DNA of 64,000 bases, from the NCBI GenBank assembly GCA_033675265.1, contig JAUJYZ010000495.1:1-64000 (forward strand), given 5' to 3'. Positions 1 through 10,957 of this stretch are shown here, in pieces. The notes under the pieces were generated by a model. It had not been told where the DNA came from. It made no database searches and was given only the letters and a program-made list of their open reading frames with translations. The position numbers and the translations under genes are program-made. This stretch comes from Actinostola sp. cb2023 (taxonomy: Eukaryota > Cnidaria > Anthozoa > Actiniaria > Actinostolidae). The stretch's first letter is position 1. Every line of letters begins with the position of its first letter.

Positions 1-203
1 GAGCTGTCATGACCTCAGAGGTCACAGTACAGGAATTTGGGCCTCACTCCGCAGACGCTTCTTTCGGGAGACCCCTGTGGCGAGCGTAAAAAAGCGGCTG
101 TATTCGCAGGCTAGCCACTATCGAGAATCGTGCGTCTTTGCTTTACAAATCAAATCCACCTATAGTTATATAATTCTCTAAATATCTACACCTTTACATA
201 AGT

Positions 204-704
204 ATGGCCACAAATGACCGAGAGGTCATATTAATAGACAGTGAAGGTTCAAGTGATGAAGATTTGCTGTGCTCTCCGTTCCACGGTGACCTAACCTTGA
301 ATACCAGGTATTTATACCAGATTTATGCAATTCAAGTTGCAATCGTAACTTGGTAAGCTTGGTAATTGTCCTTGGTAAGCTTGTAACATAAATACTGTCA
401 TTTATATCCTGTTTAGGTCTCATGAAAGAACACTGAAAGTTGAATTAGAAAAAGATGTCGAAGATTCGAAAAATGTTATTTGCATTCTTTCTTCACCGGA
501 AAACAGCCCGTGTAATAAAAAGTAAGTATACATCATTTACCATACATTTTAATTTGATTCAATGCATATACATACATGCAAGTCAGGTATCGAACTAATC
601 GTAACTACAATTTTGTCTTGAAGGATAAAGGGTTCAGAAGAATTCCGAGCCGGCATTCCTTCAAAGCCAACAGAAAGTCACAAACGAGAACTGTATTCAA
701 GCAG
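204..704 (+). CDS. Three 5' exons of a small protein with tandem SUMO-interaction-like motifs
   Basis: Exons are 204-307, 417-521 and 624-704. Each ends at a GT donor, each later one follows an AG acceptor, and all junctions are phase 2, so the frame stays open across all three. The start is the ATG at 204, the first in the open frame. The peptide begins MATNDREVILIDSEGSSDED: a hydrophobic VILID core followed by serine and acidic residues, the usual shape of a SUMO-interaction motif. Exon 2 has a second such core, VICILSS. Exon 3 is short, basic and polar with no recognised domain. The gene presumably bound SUMO-modified partners in the nucleus, but this rests on motif shape only. No complete 3' end is seen. 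An acceptor at 1166-1167 lies directly against the left end of the Academ element, so a downstream exon may have been hit by that insertion. Gene identity is unknown. Confidence 0.55.
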
Positions 705-1171
705 GTTAGAAATAATCTGATAACATTCAAAAGCACATCCATTCAATGGTGAAATGTTATTTCATTTCTTGTCATGCACTTCTGTTTGTAGCTAATATGT
801 TTGCGTGTACGTTTGTTTTTATTGGTTATTTCGAGCATTCTGTGAAGTTCTGTTTCTTGTATTATTCTTGTATGAGTTATCACTACAAAGTGCTAATTGA
901 TAAGGATTGACAGTTTCCAATTAATGGGGTACGCTTTTTATTTGCAGTCATTTATATATAGCGATTGGAAATAACGCTACTAGATCTAATATAGGCTACA
1001 GAAACAACAAGCCTATATTGCTTCAAAAGCAATGATGTTTCGGCCCGTTATGAAATATGCAGACGTTTTTGGTTGGAGGATGGGGGATGGGAAAATTGTC
1101 TCCACTAATTACGCGGTTTAGGATTTTTCTCTTGTGTTATAAAAGTACTGTTCTATTGAATTTTTAGAGGT
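705..1171. other. Intron-like non-coding stretch
   Basis: AT-rich sequence between exon 3 of the SIM-motif gene and the left end of the Academ element. It ends in a polypyrimidine-AG acceptor at about 1158-1167. No other gene is seen. Confidence 0.5.
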
Positions 1172-1488
1172 CCGGCTGTTAAGCGACAAAAAATCACGGA
1201 CTTGTTCGTTTTTTGATAAAAGCATGAAAGTTGGCACAATTGTTTATCTCTATGTACTTAATAATTCTGGATATGGAGGCATTCGAAATTCGGCTTTTGA
1301 ACCGAGTAATGCGCATGTCCAAAATCAGTAAAAAACGTCCGGACATGAAAACGAGGCTGGACAAACCTTTTCGTTATTTAATGGCATTTGATGTTGTTTG
1401 TAGAATTAACATGTTGGTTGAATACCTACAGCATGTACAAAGGTGTTTGTGTGGTAAAAGAGATGTCATGTGACCAGTCACGTGACCT
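1172..1488 (+). repeat. Left terminal inverted repeat of the Academ element
   Basis: About 317 bp, nearly identical to the reverse complement of 7416-7722. It ends internally at a GTGACCAGTCACGTGACC palindromic patch. The 80-aa open frame in it, seen also in the right copy, is a by-product of the repeat. Confidence 0.85.
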
Positions 1489-1963
1489 GAATTTTTTTTA
1501 AAACGGACATGTGGAATGAATTTCTTTACAAAACGCTTTAATTTGAATTGCATCAGTTTGTGGGTTAAGTTTAAACTACGTTGGAAGTGTTTAGTCGATA
1601 TTATAAGGTTACAAAATTATACCCCAGGATTCATCTTATGGGGGTATTTCTGAGAATTTATCACTACTGGTGCCCACTCCACTCACGGTTTCCAAGATGC
1701 GCCGCCCATGTTGGAGCTGAGCTACACGATTACTTTTCTGTAATGACTGTAAGTTCCATGTAAGTATTGAGTTCAGTGAATACATGAATGCCTAAATGTC
1801 TATATTTAATATGATTTACGATAAAATGTTTAGGAAATATGCGATTTTGCACGCTTTTCAACTCGATACATCTCAGTTATTTACAGCTCAATATAAGCTT
1901 AAGACTTACGTATATACTTCCTACTGAATTGTTACTTCTAAGTTAAGCATTTACTTCTAATAA

Positions 1964-2563
<600 letters not shown>

Positions 2564-2618
2564 CTCGTATAACCTCACTTTACAGTCATTAAGATGATTT
2601 TTTTTATGCTTAAAGATT

Positions 2619-5600
2619 ATGTCTATCTTTGAAAGCTCCACAAAAACTTCCTATGTTGACAGTATTGATTGGAAGCTCTGTGTTCTTTGTCAACAACCTA
2701 CACATGAACCATTGCAGTGCCCTGCAAAATCCAAAAGGACTGATGTACATGTAGGTGCAGGTTATAAATCATTGGCTCTGAGCATAACCTCATTCAAAGA
2801 CCTAGAGGAATTTCCTCTTAATTTGGACCCTTCCAAACTCGATGACGGCTCAGGTATTGAAAACACTTTAACAGTAAATCAGGCGTCATGGCACAAGTCA
2901 TGTAGAAATAAATTCAATAACACGGAGCTTAAACGCACTCAAAAAAGAAAAAGAAAAGAGAATGAACCAACACACAGTCCATTGAAAACACGAAGATCAA
3001 GTTCATTCACGAAAACCACAGAAGACAGGTGCTTTTTTGTGACAAGGTCGAACACAGAGAAACACTCCATGCAGCGTCTACTTTCGACATTGATAGAAAA
3101 GTTAGGAGATGTGCAATGGAACTTCAAGACCTCAGTCTATTAACAAAACTCGCTGCTGGAGACATGGTGGCTATTGAAGCCCAATATCACTTAAATTGTC
3201 TAGTGTCCTTATATAACCGCACCAGGCAAATCAATTCGTCCACAGCTGAAGACACCAGTGAAATCAGTCTACAAGGAATAGCGTTCGCTGAGATAGTATC
3301 TTTTATTGATGAATTTCTAGAAGCGCAACATGCGAGTGTCCCTGTGCTCAAACTAGCAGATCTAGCAAACATGTATTCGCTAACACTAGAAGAACTTTGG
3401 ATTGAAACAGCAAGCAGAGTGAACACTACAAGACTCAAGGAAAGAATTCTGTCAGCATTCCCAGAAATGTCAGCTCATGCTCAAGGTCGAGATGTACTGT
3501 TGATCTCAAATCTTGATGTCGGAGACGCAATTAGAAAAGCACACAACCAAGATACAGATGATGAAGCAATGCATCTGGCTAAAGCAGCAAAGATAGTGCG
3601 GAGAGATATCTTCAAACAGCGTCAGTCTTTCAACGGAACATTTACTCCTGGCTGTCAAGATACCTGCATTCCACCTTCACTGAAGACTCTTGTAAATATG
3701 ATCTTGAGAGGTCCAAGTTCCGAAAAACACGCCTCTAGAAAAAGAAATCCAAACCAAGCCTGTCGCTCTATATCACAGCTGTTGTTATTCAACACCACGG
3801 TGCGTGATACGAAAGAGTCATCTGTTTCACGTCATAACAGAGAAAGAGAATGCCCACTTCCCATTTATGTAGGATTAAAGATCCATGGGTTGACAAGGGC
3901 ACGGAATCTAATCGATGCACTATTTGATTTGGGACTGTGCATTTCTTATGACAGAGTCCTTAATATATCCACTGATGTAGCCAACAGTGTATGTGCACGT
4001 TTCGAAAGAGATGGTGTTGTTTGTCCTCCTAAACTTCGAAGTGGCCTATTTACTACAGCTGCCGTCGATAATATCGACCACAACCCCAGTTCCACAACTG
4101 CACGCGATTCATTCCATGGCACAGCCATCTCTCTGGCTCAACACCCAACCGCTGATGTTCCTGGAACAACTCGTGGAATAAATGTCCATCACAGTACACA
4201 GATGTACAACCAACGATTCTAAGAAACAAAGAAATATATGCACCGCCATTGGTTACTCAGATGAAAACCATTCATAACACCCCTCATTATGGCTACGATA
4301 AAGAAATACATTGGCTGGGTAATGTTGATGCACTCCTTGGAAAAGAGAGCCTTGATGCAGACGATTTCATTTCGTGGGCTGCTTTCCATGCCTCCAACGT
4401 ACAGCCCTCTCTTCACGAGCCTGCCATTATTTCTTTGATGCCTATGTTTCTTGAAAATGCACACACTGCTCCAATGATACTGCACTCTATGAATGTCATT
4501 CAGTCTGCAGTGCAGCACGTCAATCCTGGACAAGTCCCAGTTATAGCCATGGATCAGCCACTTTATGCCCTTGCAAAACAAATTCAATGGAACTGGCTAC
4601 AAACACATGGAGAAAATAATTTTGTGATCATGTTTGGTGGCTTACATATTGAAATGGCAGCGTTTAGAGCACTTGGAAAGTGGATCGACAAAAGTGGATG
4701 GACAACTGTCCTTTCCAATGCTGGTGTTGCGACTCCTGGTGTGGTAGACTCTTTTATTTCAGCATCTCATATCACAAGAACAAGACGAGCCCATCAAATA
4801 ACTTCAGCATGCCTCCACATCCTCCAACGCCGTGCTTACACAAGATATCTTGAAGCAGTTGATGACGAAATTCCTGTACCGCTTACAGAATGGAAAGATA
4901 ACATGTCAGAAAAGTACCCACAATTCTTGTATTGGTCTAGAGTGATGGAACTACAACTCTGTTGCTTCCAACTCGTAAGAGCGTTTCGACAAGCTGACTT
5001 TCATTTGTATGTTGAGTCTCTGCTCAAGATAATACCATGGATGTTTGCTCTAGACCACACTAACTATGCCAGGTGGCTTCCAGTGCATATCCGTGACATG
5101 CAGGAATTAGAAGTAAAGCATCCAGAAGTGTTTCAACAGTTTACCAATGGATCATTTGCCGTTCACAAAACAAAACGAGCATTTTCCGCAATAGCGCTAG
5201 ACCACGCACACGAGCAGGAGAATGCCTCAGTTAAAGGAGAAGGTGGAGCTGTAGGACTTACAGAAAATCCAGGTGCGCTGAGGCGCTGGATGGTGGCTGG
5301 ACCAGAGATTGCAAGAATGGTTCAAGAATTCGAAAATGTGACTTCCTCTGATACGAGTCTTAAACATCATGAGCAAGAGTATGGCCCCCAAGCGTCATTT
5401 AAAGCGGATTTACAATCGGTTGTCTCCACATTTGAGGAGCTGGGAAACCCATTTATGGAAGAAAGCGAAGACCTGATGGCACTTGACACCAAAGATATCA
5501 TGAGCAGCGCAGTTGTCCAAACGGTAAAGAATGTGGTCAAGATTGGACAGGAACAATATGATTCCTATGTGCGCAATAGACTGATTGAGAGATCAAAGCC

Positions 5601-6070
5601 AATAACAGATACTATCAAGAAGAATAACTTGCCTTTAGTGCACAATTCAGCAAGAAAAGATCAGTCAAAGCAAAAAGCAAAAATTGCCGAATTAAAGAAT
5701 GATTGTTCCCTATTTTCAAGATTATATATTGCGTGCCAGTGCCGCGACGGAAACCTAGATGATTTTTTCCGACACGAAAATCAGCCATGGCCGCCATCAC
5801 TTTCTGAAATGGGGGAGATGAGAAGTGGTCAAAAGGCGGACCTTGTGAAGTGCCTGGAGAAAGTCTGTAAGGAGACGACAGAAACCCCGATCATAGAGGC
5901 AACTGTTCTTGATGGAGCTGTAATTGTCCAGATGCTTGGTCCAAGAACTGCAACAACATTTCAGGAATACATTGACATGATATTTAAGCCTTTTATGCTG
6001 AAGCAGCTGGAGACAGTCAAAAGAGTAGATATTGTTTGGGATGTTTACAAGCCAGACTCACTGAAGAAAG
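2619..6070 (+). pseudogene. Academ transposase with N-terminal zinc finger, frameshifted
   Basis: Reads in three frames: 2619 to ~3030, ~3029 to ~4170, then ~4200 to 6070. The first shift is in a T-run near 3031, where one extra T would restore a Cys-Phe-Phe-Cys pair. The N-terminus has paired cysteines (LCVLCQ, then WHKSCRNKF, CDK, HLNC) typical of a treble-clef-like finger. The centre has conserved-looking blocks VDNIDHNPSS, VIAMDQPLYA and HEQENASVKGEGGAVGL followed by NPGALRRWMVAGPE; aspartates and glutamate in these are candidate DDE catalytic residues. The coding sequence runs into a donor at 6071 and continues in the nuclease exon at 6213. It would cut and rejoin DNA at the element ends in the nucleus. 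It cannot be made as one protein in this copy. Confidence 0.65.
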
Positions 6071-6212
6071 GTATTATATATTGATGATATATTTTCCTCT
6101 TTGTTATCTATTCATATAATTGTAATTTATTCGTTCTGTTATTTCAGACATAAATTGTATATACTCGATATGTACTTTATCGGTGATTTAATAAATACAT
6201 TATTGTTATTAG

Positions 6213-7275
6213 GTGCCAGGGAGAAGAGAGGGATAGGTATCCGCCGAAGGGTCTTACCATCTACCCGAATCCCTTCTAACTGGCATTCGTTTTTACGAGT
6301 GGACGATAACAAGGAGGAACTTTTTCACCTTCTCGCTGAACAATCAGTGTTGATTCATGTAGAAGGGAAAGAATTGTACAGCACATATGAGGAAAAGGCC
6401 CTGTGCTCATCAGAAAGGCATGATCTTTCCAATCTTGAACCGTGTACACAAGAGGAAGCTGACACCCGCATTCTACTCCACGTATTAGACGCGTCTTTGA
6501 GTGGACATCGCAAAATAATGATAAGAACAATCGACACCGATGTAGTCGTGTTAGCTATATCCATATTTCACGTCATCTCTGTTGATGAACTGTGGATATC
6601 ATATGGAACAGGGAGGAACTTCAGATACCTTGCCATACACGAGATTGCTACGAAGTTGGGCCAAGAAAGATCGAGAGCCTTGCCATTATTCCATGCCATC
6701 ACTGGCTGTGACACGGTATCATTCTTCGCAGGAAGAGGAAAAAAGACCGCCTGGGAGATTTGGAACGTATGTCCTGATTTGACTAATGTGCTTGTCAGCC
6801 TGTCTTCATTGCCACTGTCTACTGATGATGTTCATGCATCGATGACCATCATCGAAAGGTTTGTCATTCTTTTATATGACAGAACCAGTGTTTTGACAGA
6901 AGTCGACAACGCTAGGCAGGAACTGTTTCCAAAAAGTCAAGGAAAAAGTCAAGGAGTATTGAAGGAATCCCACCAAGTCAAGCGGCACTTGTGCAACACG
7001 TTTTAAGATCAGTCTACCAAGGTTGATATATATGGGGACAAACTTTAACGAAGCAACCGGCCGTTCCAACTCCAGAACACTCGGGATGGGAGAAGCGTGA
7101 CACTGGGTGGAAACCACGATGGACGACTCTATCTCAGGCTAAAGACACATGTTATGAGCTGATCCATTGTGGATGCAAGAAAGGATGTGTGAGCCGATGC
7201 AAATGTGTGAAAGCCAATCTCCAGTGTACAGCGTTGTGCTTCTGTGGCGGAGGTTGTAACCAAGAATGTAATTGA
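6213..7275 (+). pseudogene. Academ PIN/XPG-like nuclease domain plus terminal cysteine cluster
   Basis: Begins at an AG acceptor (6211-6212) and joins in frame to the transposase exon that ends at 6070 (phase 1; junction Lys-Lys-Gly-Ala). Motifs: CTQEEADTRILLHV, TIDTDVVVLAI and HAITGCDTVSFF. These supply the acidic residues expected of a PIN/flap-nuclease fold (EEAD, D-T-D, GCD). After 6970 the frame shifts by one and continues, past one in-frame TGA near 7022, into a cluster CGCKKGCVSRCKC followed by CTALCFCGGGC, a multi-cysteine zinc-binding tail. The original protein stop is TGA at 7273-7275. This fits the AcademX lineage. Confidence 0.65.
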
Positions 7276-7415
7276 GGAATATGTTACATTTATGTTCCTG
7301 TATTTCAAAGTAATTACGTTATATAAACGATAGCGATTATATTCATAGCTAGGATATTTTATCGGAAAAACTATTGTTTTTATTATTTTAGCCCCTTTCT
7401 CTGCCATTTATTTTT

Positions 7416-7722
7416 AGGTCACGTGACTGGTCACGTGACATCTCTTTTACCACACAAACACCTTTGTACATGCTGTAGGTATTCAATCAACAAGTTATGT
7501 CTACAAACAACATCAAATGCCGTTAAATAACGAAAAGGTTTGTCCAGCCTCGTTTTCATGTCCGGACGTTTTTTACTGATTTTGGACATGCGCATTACTC
7601 GATTCAAAAGCCGAATTTCGAATGCCTCCATATCCAGAATTATTAAGTACATAGAGATAAACAATTGTGCCAACTTTCATGTTTTTATCAAAAAACGAAC
7701 AATTTTTCACCTTAACAGCCGG
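7416..7722 (-). repeat. Right terminal inverted repeat of the Academ element
   Basis: Reverse-complement copy of 1172-1488 with scattered substitutions. It starts with the same GTCACGTGACTGGTCACGTGAC patch region and ends CTTAACAGCCGG. The divergence between the arms suggests the insertion is not recent. Confidence 0.85.
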
Positions 7723-8348
7723 GTGAAATCATATTGGAATACGTTTGTGGAAAGTGTTCGGCGCGGCACGTTGAAAAGCATATTTGATCGTAAAGACATA
7801 AGTGCTGTTTCGGACCAATCAGAGAGAGCCGTTCTCACGGTAATCCAAAACTATGACAGCTAATTGACAGGCAGTATGCTGGTAGTATTATGCTAATGAG
7901 AAACCAAATGCAGTAACGTTTCGGCCCAACATGAAAAGATGAAAAACAGTGAAACTTTGAGTCCTACATAGTGCGATGAGAAATAACAGCTGTTACAAAA
8001 CCTTCACATATTCATTAAATAGGGTATATATTATCGGTTACAATTCTTGGAAAGGGTATGAAGTTTTCAATTATTCATCCTTATAGGGCCAGGGTTTCGA
8101 ACCCCCCTCCCCCCCTATTCCTCCACCCCTCCCCCGGGCACTATAAAACATATGACATATGGTCCCCATTGGTTGCTCTGAATTGCCGATGCAATTATCT
8201 AATACATTGTTCCGTTATGTTGATTTGTTATAGGACCTTTGAGAAACGGGAACAATTTTTATAGAGGGGTTGAGGGGTTGTAGGACTTGTAGTAAAAATC
8301 TCATTTTAAATATTCACACTCAATCGTTTGGATTTTTGATTTTTATAG
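7723..8348. other. Flank between Academ and the SWIM-family pseudogene
   Basis: Just outside the right Academ end, an open stretch of about 45 codons (to 7863) has normal-looking amino-acid composition, including GTLKSIFDRKDISAVSDQ. It could be the far side of a host exon that Academ entered, but the frame does not join exon 3 of the SIM gene cleanly. The rest is AT-rich, with a C-rich patch near 8104-8136 and a polypyrimidine-AG acceptor at 8341-8348. Confidence 0.35.
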
Positions 8349-8765
8349 TGAGGATACAGTTTCCAGCCTAAGCTACCTCGATGGAAATCTGGCATTTCCA
8401 ATAGCTGATATGCCAGGTGGAGAATTTAGCGTTACGGAGACAGCCCGTACAATTCTGTCAACAGAACCATCATCAGAAAGAGTTTGCCAAAAACAACCTA
8501 TGGGTGTCCAAAGAAATTGTGCTTTGTTGTTAAATTGTTCGACACTCAAAGATCGACGAGATATACGTGCTGATGACCTCGGGACTTGGAACCACAACGG
8601 CGTAATAACAACATACATTATTGTTAAAAGGAGTTCCAGTGGAAACGTGACAGAAATCTCACAGAAGCCAAGGTCATTTAAGCCCAGTAGTATGAATAAA
8701 GAGACGAACATATCATGCTAATGGTACGGCGCCGGACTTCAAGAGAATGATTGTAGAAATAGAAG
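8349..8765 (+). pseudogene. SWIM-family transposase-like gene, part 1 (N-terminal domain)
   Basis: An exon-like segment from an AG acceptor (8347-8348) to a GT donor at 8766. It reads EDTVSSLSYLDGNLAFPIAD, then QPMGVQRNCALLLNCSTL and DIRADDLGTWNHNG. After 8700 the frame shifts and reads HANGTAPDFKRMIVEIE to the donor. This matches my memory of the N-terminal region of a large, poorly named metazoan family whose later parts carry a MULE-type DDE domain and a SWIM finger, both found downstream here. Probably transposon-derived. One frameshift near 8710. Confidence 0.5.
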
Positions 8766-8920
8766 GTACACATTCTTACCAAAACATAGTAGTTTATCAT
8801 AAGTGGAACCTCTCTATTACGAACACTAAAGGTAAATAGTAACGTGTCCGTTATAGAGAGGTGCCCGTAATTACAATTCGACGGAATTTGGAACTAATGA
8901 GAAACTAAAATTGTTAGTAC

Positions 8921-8939
8921 TCGGGGGGGGGGGGGGGTC

Positions 8940-8972
<33 letters not shown>
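8921..8972. repeat. Poly-G tract with one interruption
   Basis: Two G-runs separated by TCGA, about 50 bp, in the intron between parts 1 and 2 of the SWIM-family pseudogene. It could form G-quadruplexes or be a length artefact of sequencing. Confidence 0.9.
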
Positions 8973-8974
<2 letters not shown>

Positions 8975-8987
8975 TGTGAAAAAACAG

Positions 8988-9490
8988 TGACTGAGGATGT
9001 TCCCTGGACCAAGTTAATTGTCCACAAGGAGAGGTTCTACTGTAATTCTAACTTATTAATTATTAACACAGATTATAAAAGATTAGCTTTGCCACTATGC
9101 TTGGTAACGTACTCTATCGATGGACAAGAGCGATCGTTTGCTGTAGCTTCTCACGGCAATTCGAAGGGAGGAACCAGTGTGTATACAAGAACTATGCCCA
9201 ATACCATGGCTATGATAAAGAAAGAAGCTCAAACTTCTACCGCTAAAATAGCAGTGGAAGCTGTCGACAATGCTATGGGTGGAATAATGGAAGCCGAAAG
9301 TGCCGGCAGCTTACCGAGGAATCGCCAGCAAGTCAGCAACCTGAGAAGAATGGTAACTGGGAACACCGAACGAAGAAGAAAAAATACGAACGGTGTCAGG
9401 GATGAACTTTCAGCTGTAATGGAGATGTGCCTCAACCAATCCCGTGTTCCCGAGACAGCATATGTTCGCAAGGTACAAGGTGCTCCTGAC
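8988..9490 (+). pseudogene. SWIM-family transposase-like gene, part 2
   Basis: Starts after AG 8986-8987; phase matches the donor at 8766. It reads SIDGQERSFAVASHGNSKGG, then GSLPRNRQQVSNLRRM and ends YVRKVQGAPD at 9490, exactly where the split-direct-repeat element begins. The same frame resumes at 13866 with YAMCVLATEHQLREQ. The block (basic-rich, between the N-terminal domain and the DDE domain) is in the order expected for the family. No enzymatic residue lies in this part. Confidence 0.5.
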
Positions 9491-9491
9491 A

Positions 9492-9569
9492 CTATTCGCA
9501 CCAGTCCCTTGCAGAGCGAGTATATAAGGAACGCCCACTAATCAACTCTGCCCAATTCAAGTAACTAGC
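9492..9569 (+). repeat. Split direct repeat A1
   Basis: 78 bp starting CTATTCGCACCAGTCCCTTG and ending AACTAGC; repeated at 13615-13692. It contains a TATATAAGG box, a plausible core promoter for the element. Confidence 0.85.
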
Positions 9570-9899
9570 CTTCAGTGCACATCGTCATGGCTGAGCAAGA
9601 ACAAGTTCCTATCAACGTGTTGTAGGCTTAAGTTTTGGTAATTCTTGAAGCCCCTGCTCCCCAGTTATAGGTAACTTGATATGTGAACCCTTTCCCATCC
9701 CGCTCGTGTTTCTCTTAGAGGTTTTAGAATCCCTTCCCTCGTCCTGTTCGTTCAATATTGTCGTCAACCTTCCTCCTCTCGCTCACCCGGTTTTGTTGCC
9801 GTTTTAACTCCTAGTGAATTTTTATTTGCTCACAGAACGTTGCTTCCTCGGTTCCTTCCCTAATTTTATAATGTATCGGCGACTAAAACTATATGCCCC

Positions 9900-10110
9900 G
9901 GCCTGTTTCGGTTGTAATTGAGGTCTACGTACGAAGACAATAATATGCTCCTGTATCGGTGTAATAACTTAGGTCTGTGTAGACACCTATGCCCCAGTAT
10001 ATATCGATAGTAATTGAGGTCTGAGAAGACAATGTTATGCCCTAACGAGCTCTTCCCTTCGGTTCCCGCGTAACCTTTCCGACCCCGTTTATGCTGAACA
10101 ACGCTTAGGT
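9900..10110 (+). repeat. Degenerate repeats with AGGTCTGAGNAGAC cores
   Basis: Four loosely spaced copies of a short near-palindrome (AGGTCT...AGAC) followed by a TATGCCC-like end, near 9921, 9971, 10016 and 10110. They look like ancestral versions of the 63-bp array that follows. Confidence 0.5.
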
Positions 10111-10144
10111 CTGAGTAGACGATATTGTTCCCCTGCCCATTTTT

Positions 10145-10935
10145 GTGCTTTCCCCGAGGGCTGAGAAGCCAGTGGTCTGAGCAAACGATTTATTTACCTC
10201 TTATGAGTCAATTTCCCCGAGGGCTGAGAAGCCAGTGGTCTGAGCAGACGATTTATTTGCCTCTTATGAGTCAATTTCCCCGAGGGCTGAGAAGCCAGTG
10301 GTCTGAGCAGACGATTTATTTGCCTCTTATGAGTCAATTTCCCCGAGAGCTGAGAAACCAGTGGTGTGAGCAGACGATTTATTTGCCTCTTATGAGTCAA
10401 TTTCCCCGAGGGCTGAGAAGCCAGTGGTCTGAGCAGACGATTTATTTGCCTCTTATGAGTCAATTTCTCAGAGGGCTGAGAAGCCAGTGGTCTGAGCAGA
10501 CGATTTATTTGCCCAAATCCCAGTTTTAATAGTGAATTGTCTGTCCATGTATACTCTTATGAGTCAATTTCCCCGAGGGCTGAGAAGCCAGTGGTCTGAG
10601 CAGACGATTTATTTGCCCCAAATCCCAGTCATTTAATAGTGAATTGTCTGTCCATGTATACTCTGATGAGTCAATTTCCTCGAGGGCTGAGAAGCCAGTG
10701 GTCTGAGCAGACGATTTATTTGCCCCAAATCCCAGTCATTTAATAGTGAATTGTCTGTCCATGTATACTCTTATGAGTCAATTTCCCCGAGGGCTGAGAA
10801 GCCAGTACAGTGGTCTGAGTAGACGATTTATTTGCCCAAATCCCAGTTTTAAGAGTGAGTTGTCTGTCCATGTATACTCTTATGAGTCAATTTCCCCGAG
10901 GGCTGAGAAGCCAGTGGTCTGAGTAAACGATTTAT
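10145..10935 (+). repeat. 63-bp and ~118-bp tandem array inside the split-repeat element
   Basis: The unit contains CCCCGAGGGCTGAGAAGCCA, then GTGGTCTGAGCAGACGATTT. First it is spaced at 63 bp (10208, 10271 and on), then alternates with a ~55-bp spacer holding AATTGTCTGTCCATGTATAC. Each unit has an inverted TGGTCTGAGCAGACGA core. Because 63 is a multiple of three, both strands stay open, giving repeat peptides with no sign of being real. Diverged copies recur at 11880-12030. Confidence 0.9.
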
Positions 10936-10957
10936 TTTATTTATTTTTTACGACTTA

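Noticed and set aside
1168..1215. A fourth exon of the SIM gene ending KRQKITDLFVF, which looks like a PCNA-binding (PIP) motif
   Set aside because: It lies inside the Academ terminal repeat; the matching right-hand repeat has a different reading there, so the resemblance is probably chance.
1231..1473. 80-aa ORF present in both orientations (also 7431-7673)
   Set aside because: It is the Academ inverted repeat; the ORF has no motif and no supporting start context.
10125..10529. 134-aa repetitive ORF on the plus strand and 89-aa ORF on the minus strand
   Set aside because: Both come from the 63-bp array, whose length is a multiple of three; no independent sign of coding.
10145..10935. CRISPR-like alternation of repeats and spacers
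   Set aside because: Units are contiguous, the spacers are identical to each other, and the context is a eukaryotic transposable element.
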